From Prosopocoilus inquinatus (taxonomy: Eukaryota > Arthropoda > Insecta > Coleoptera > Lucanidae): DNA of 64,000 bases. Where the stretch lies: assembly GCA_036172665.1 (NCBI GenBank), contig JAYKNF010000070.1:33259-97258 (forward strand). The letters run 5' to 3'. Under the pieces are notes generated by a model. That model saw only the letters and a program-made list of their open reading frames with translations, had not been told where the DNA came from and made no database searches. Position numbers and translations under genes: made by a program. Numbering within the stretch: position 1 is the first letter of the stretch; each line of letters opens with the position of its first letter. Positions 63,933 to 64,000 of the stretch are shown here, one piece after another.

Positions 63933-64000
63933 GTATCTAATCGATCCTTACTTATCTATCATGTTATTTGACGTTTGGACGGACTCCAGTAACTCTGATG
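63933..64000 (+). repeat. Terminal partial monomer (68 bp)
   Basis: The last monomer is cut by the window edge after 'gtaactctgatg' (phase 68). Since segment h is still copying 34.1-38.5 kb here, the array continues to the right; likewise the first base of the window coincides with a monomer phase, and nothing marks a left end. Confidence 0.9.

Larger units (their letters stand above)
1..64000. repeat. 149-bp satellite DNA array filling the window
   Basis: The 'gtatctaatcg/gtatctaaacg' motif recurs every 149 bp from base 1 to base 63933, always on the + strand. This gives 429 complete monomers and a 68-bp terminal fragment. Only 15 monomers deviate in length, and their net change (+11) exactly accounts for the position of the last monomer. 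Neither end of the array is in the window. No unique DNA, transposon, microsatellite tract or inverted segment interrupts it. Such arrays are typical of eukaryotic heterochromatin and often of (peri)centromeres; a centromeric role here is inference only. I do not recognise the family. A consensus built by eye has 27 C and 32 G in 149 bp (about 40% GC). Confidence 0.98.
1..64000. other. Gene-free: all six frames closed in every monomer
   Basis: In the consensus monomer, forward stop triplets begin at phases 6, 37, 58, 64, 69, 107, 113, 132 and 146, three in each codon frame. Reverse-strand stops (tta, cta, tca read on the + strand) begin at 5, 16, 20, 24, 27, 32, 112 and 131, again in every frame. 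Because 149 is not a multiple of three, the frame also shifts at each monomer. Any short open frame here is a by-product of point variation within the repeat. I saw no tRNA, rRNA, splice-structured gene or mobile-element remnant. I therefore annotate no CDS. Confidence 0.95.
59612..64000 (+). repeat. Region V segment h: copy of 34142-38530, continuing past the window
   Basis: Constant offset of 25470 bp to the last base. Markers: 'gtatcgaaacg' (near 34434/59904), 'ttcctctgatg' (34570/60040), 'gataagaag' variants, 'gttacatggcg' (36399/61869), 'aaagtgtttggacac', 'cctgtgtagcatt' and the +9 monomer (38081/63551). At sites where segment c differs from 36.3-38.2 kb (such as 'aaagtgttt' and 'acgaactcc'), this copy agrees with 36.3-38.2 kb. 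It is therefore a separate copying event from the same source. Confidence 0.83.

Noticed and set aside
1..64000. CRISPR-like periodic repeats
   Set aside because: Units abut with no unique spacers; the whole 149 bp repeats, with divergence spread over it, and there are no cas genes.
1..64000. Short open reading frames
   Set aside because: The consensus has three stops in each forward frame and at least two in each reverse frame per monomer; remaining short frames lack any conserved protein.
1..64000. Telomeric, rDNA spacer or minisatellite origin
   Set aside because: No telomere hexamer/pentamer tracts or rRNA segments are present, and the unit is far longer than minisatellite repeats.

Overview
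The whole window is one uninterrupted tandem array of a single satellite DNA, and I see no gene, RNA gene, transposon or other unique sequence in it. The repeat unit is 149 bp. Taking the first base of each 'gtatcta' as phase 1, there are 429 complete monomers (1-63932) followed by a 68-bp partial one (63933-64000), all in the same orientation. The count closes exactly: 429 x 149 = 63921, plus a net +11 bp from 15 monomers with length changes (five -1, five +9, two -1, two -13, one -1). A hand-made consensus is about 40% GC, has stop codons in all six frames of every monomer, and has more CpG than its base composition predicts (observed/expected about 1.4). Such an array points to a eukaryotic nuclear chromosome, most likely (peri)centromeric, subtelomeric or other heterochromatin. 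Non-depleted CpG hints at a host with little germline CpG methylation, for example many invertebrates, but I cannot name the species or match the satellite to a known family.

Monomers fall into recurring subtypes that differ by about 10% (15 of 149 positions between two neighbours I compared) and follow each other in a non-random order, so the array has higher-order repeats (HORs). The clearest elementary HOR is a 596-bp tetramer, three tandem copies at 17727-19514. Larger units contain it: a 7-mer (1043 bp; 22950-25035), and a 37-mer (5521 bp) present as two adjacent copies at about 19106-24626 and 24627-30147 that differ at only about 25 positions.

Layout: (I) 1-19.1 kb, an older patchwork of 2-, 4-, 16- and 37-monomer offsets, including a 2.55-kb block repeated at 691-3241 and 6202-8752; (II) 19.1-30.15 kb, the two 37-mers; (III) 30.11-31.28 kb, a copy of 13.11-14.28 kb; (IV) 31.28-46.04 kb, a domain with its own diagnostic variants ('cacctattag', 'gttttgggacgc', 'gtgtagcat') and its own 14-mer and 7-mer duplications; an island at 46.05-48.93 kb that returns to region I/II-type monomers; a copy of 44.47-46.04 kb at 48.94-50.51 kb; and (V) 50.5-64.0 kb, a mosaic copied from region IV in blocks at constant offsets of 19216, 18769, 16683, 13852, 6701 and 25470 bp. 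The last block, about 59.6-64.0 kb, repeats 34.1-38.53 kb up to the window edge.

Nearly all exchanges are in register, so monomer length is preserved. The exceptions (+9 and -13 bp) are fossil junctions that were then copied along with their blocks. No novel gene system is present; the points of interest are the nested HOR architecture, the out-of-register junctions, a conserved dyad near the end of each monomer, and the domain borders.
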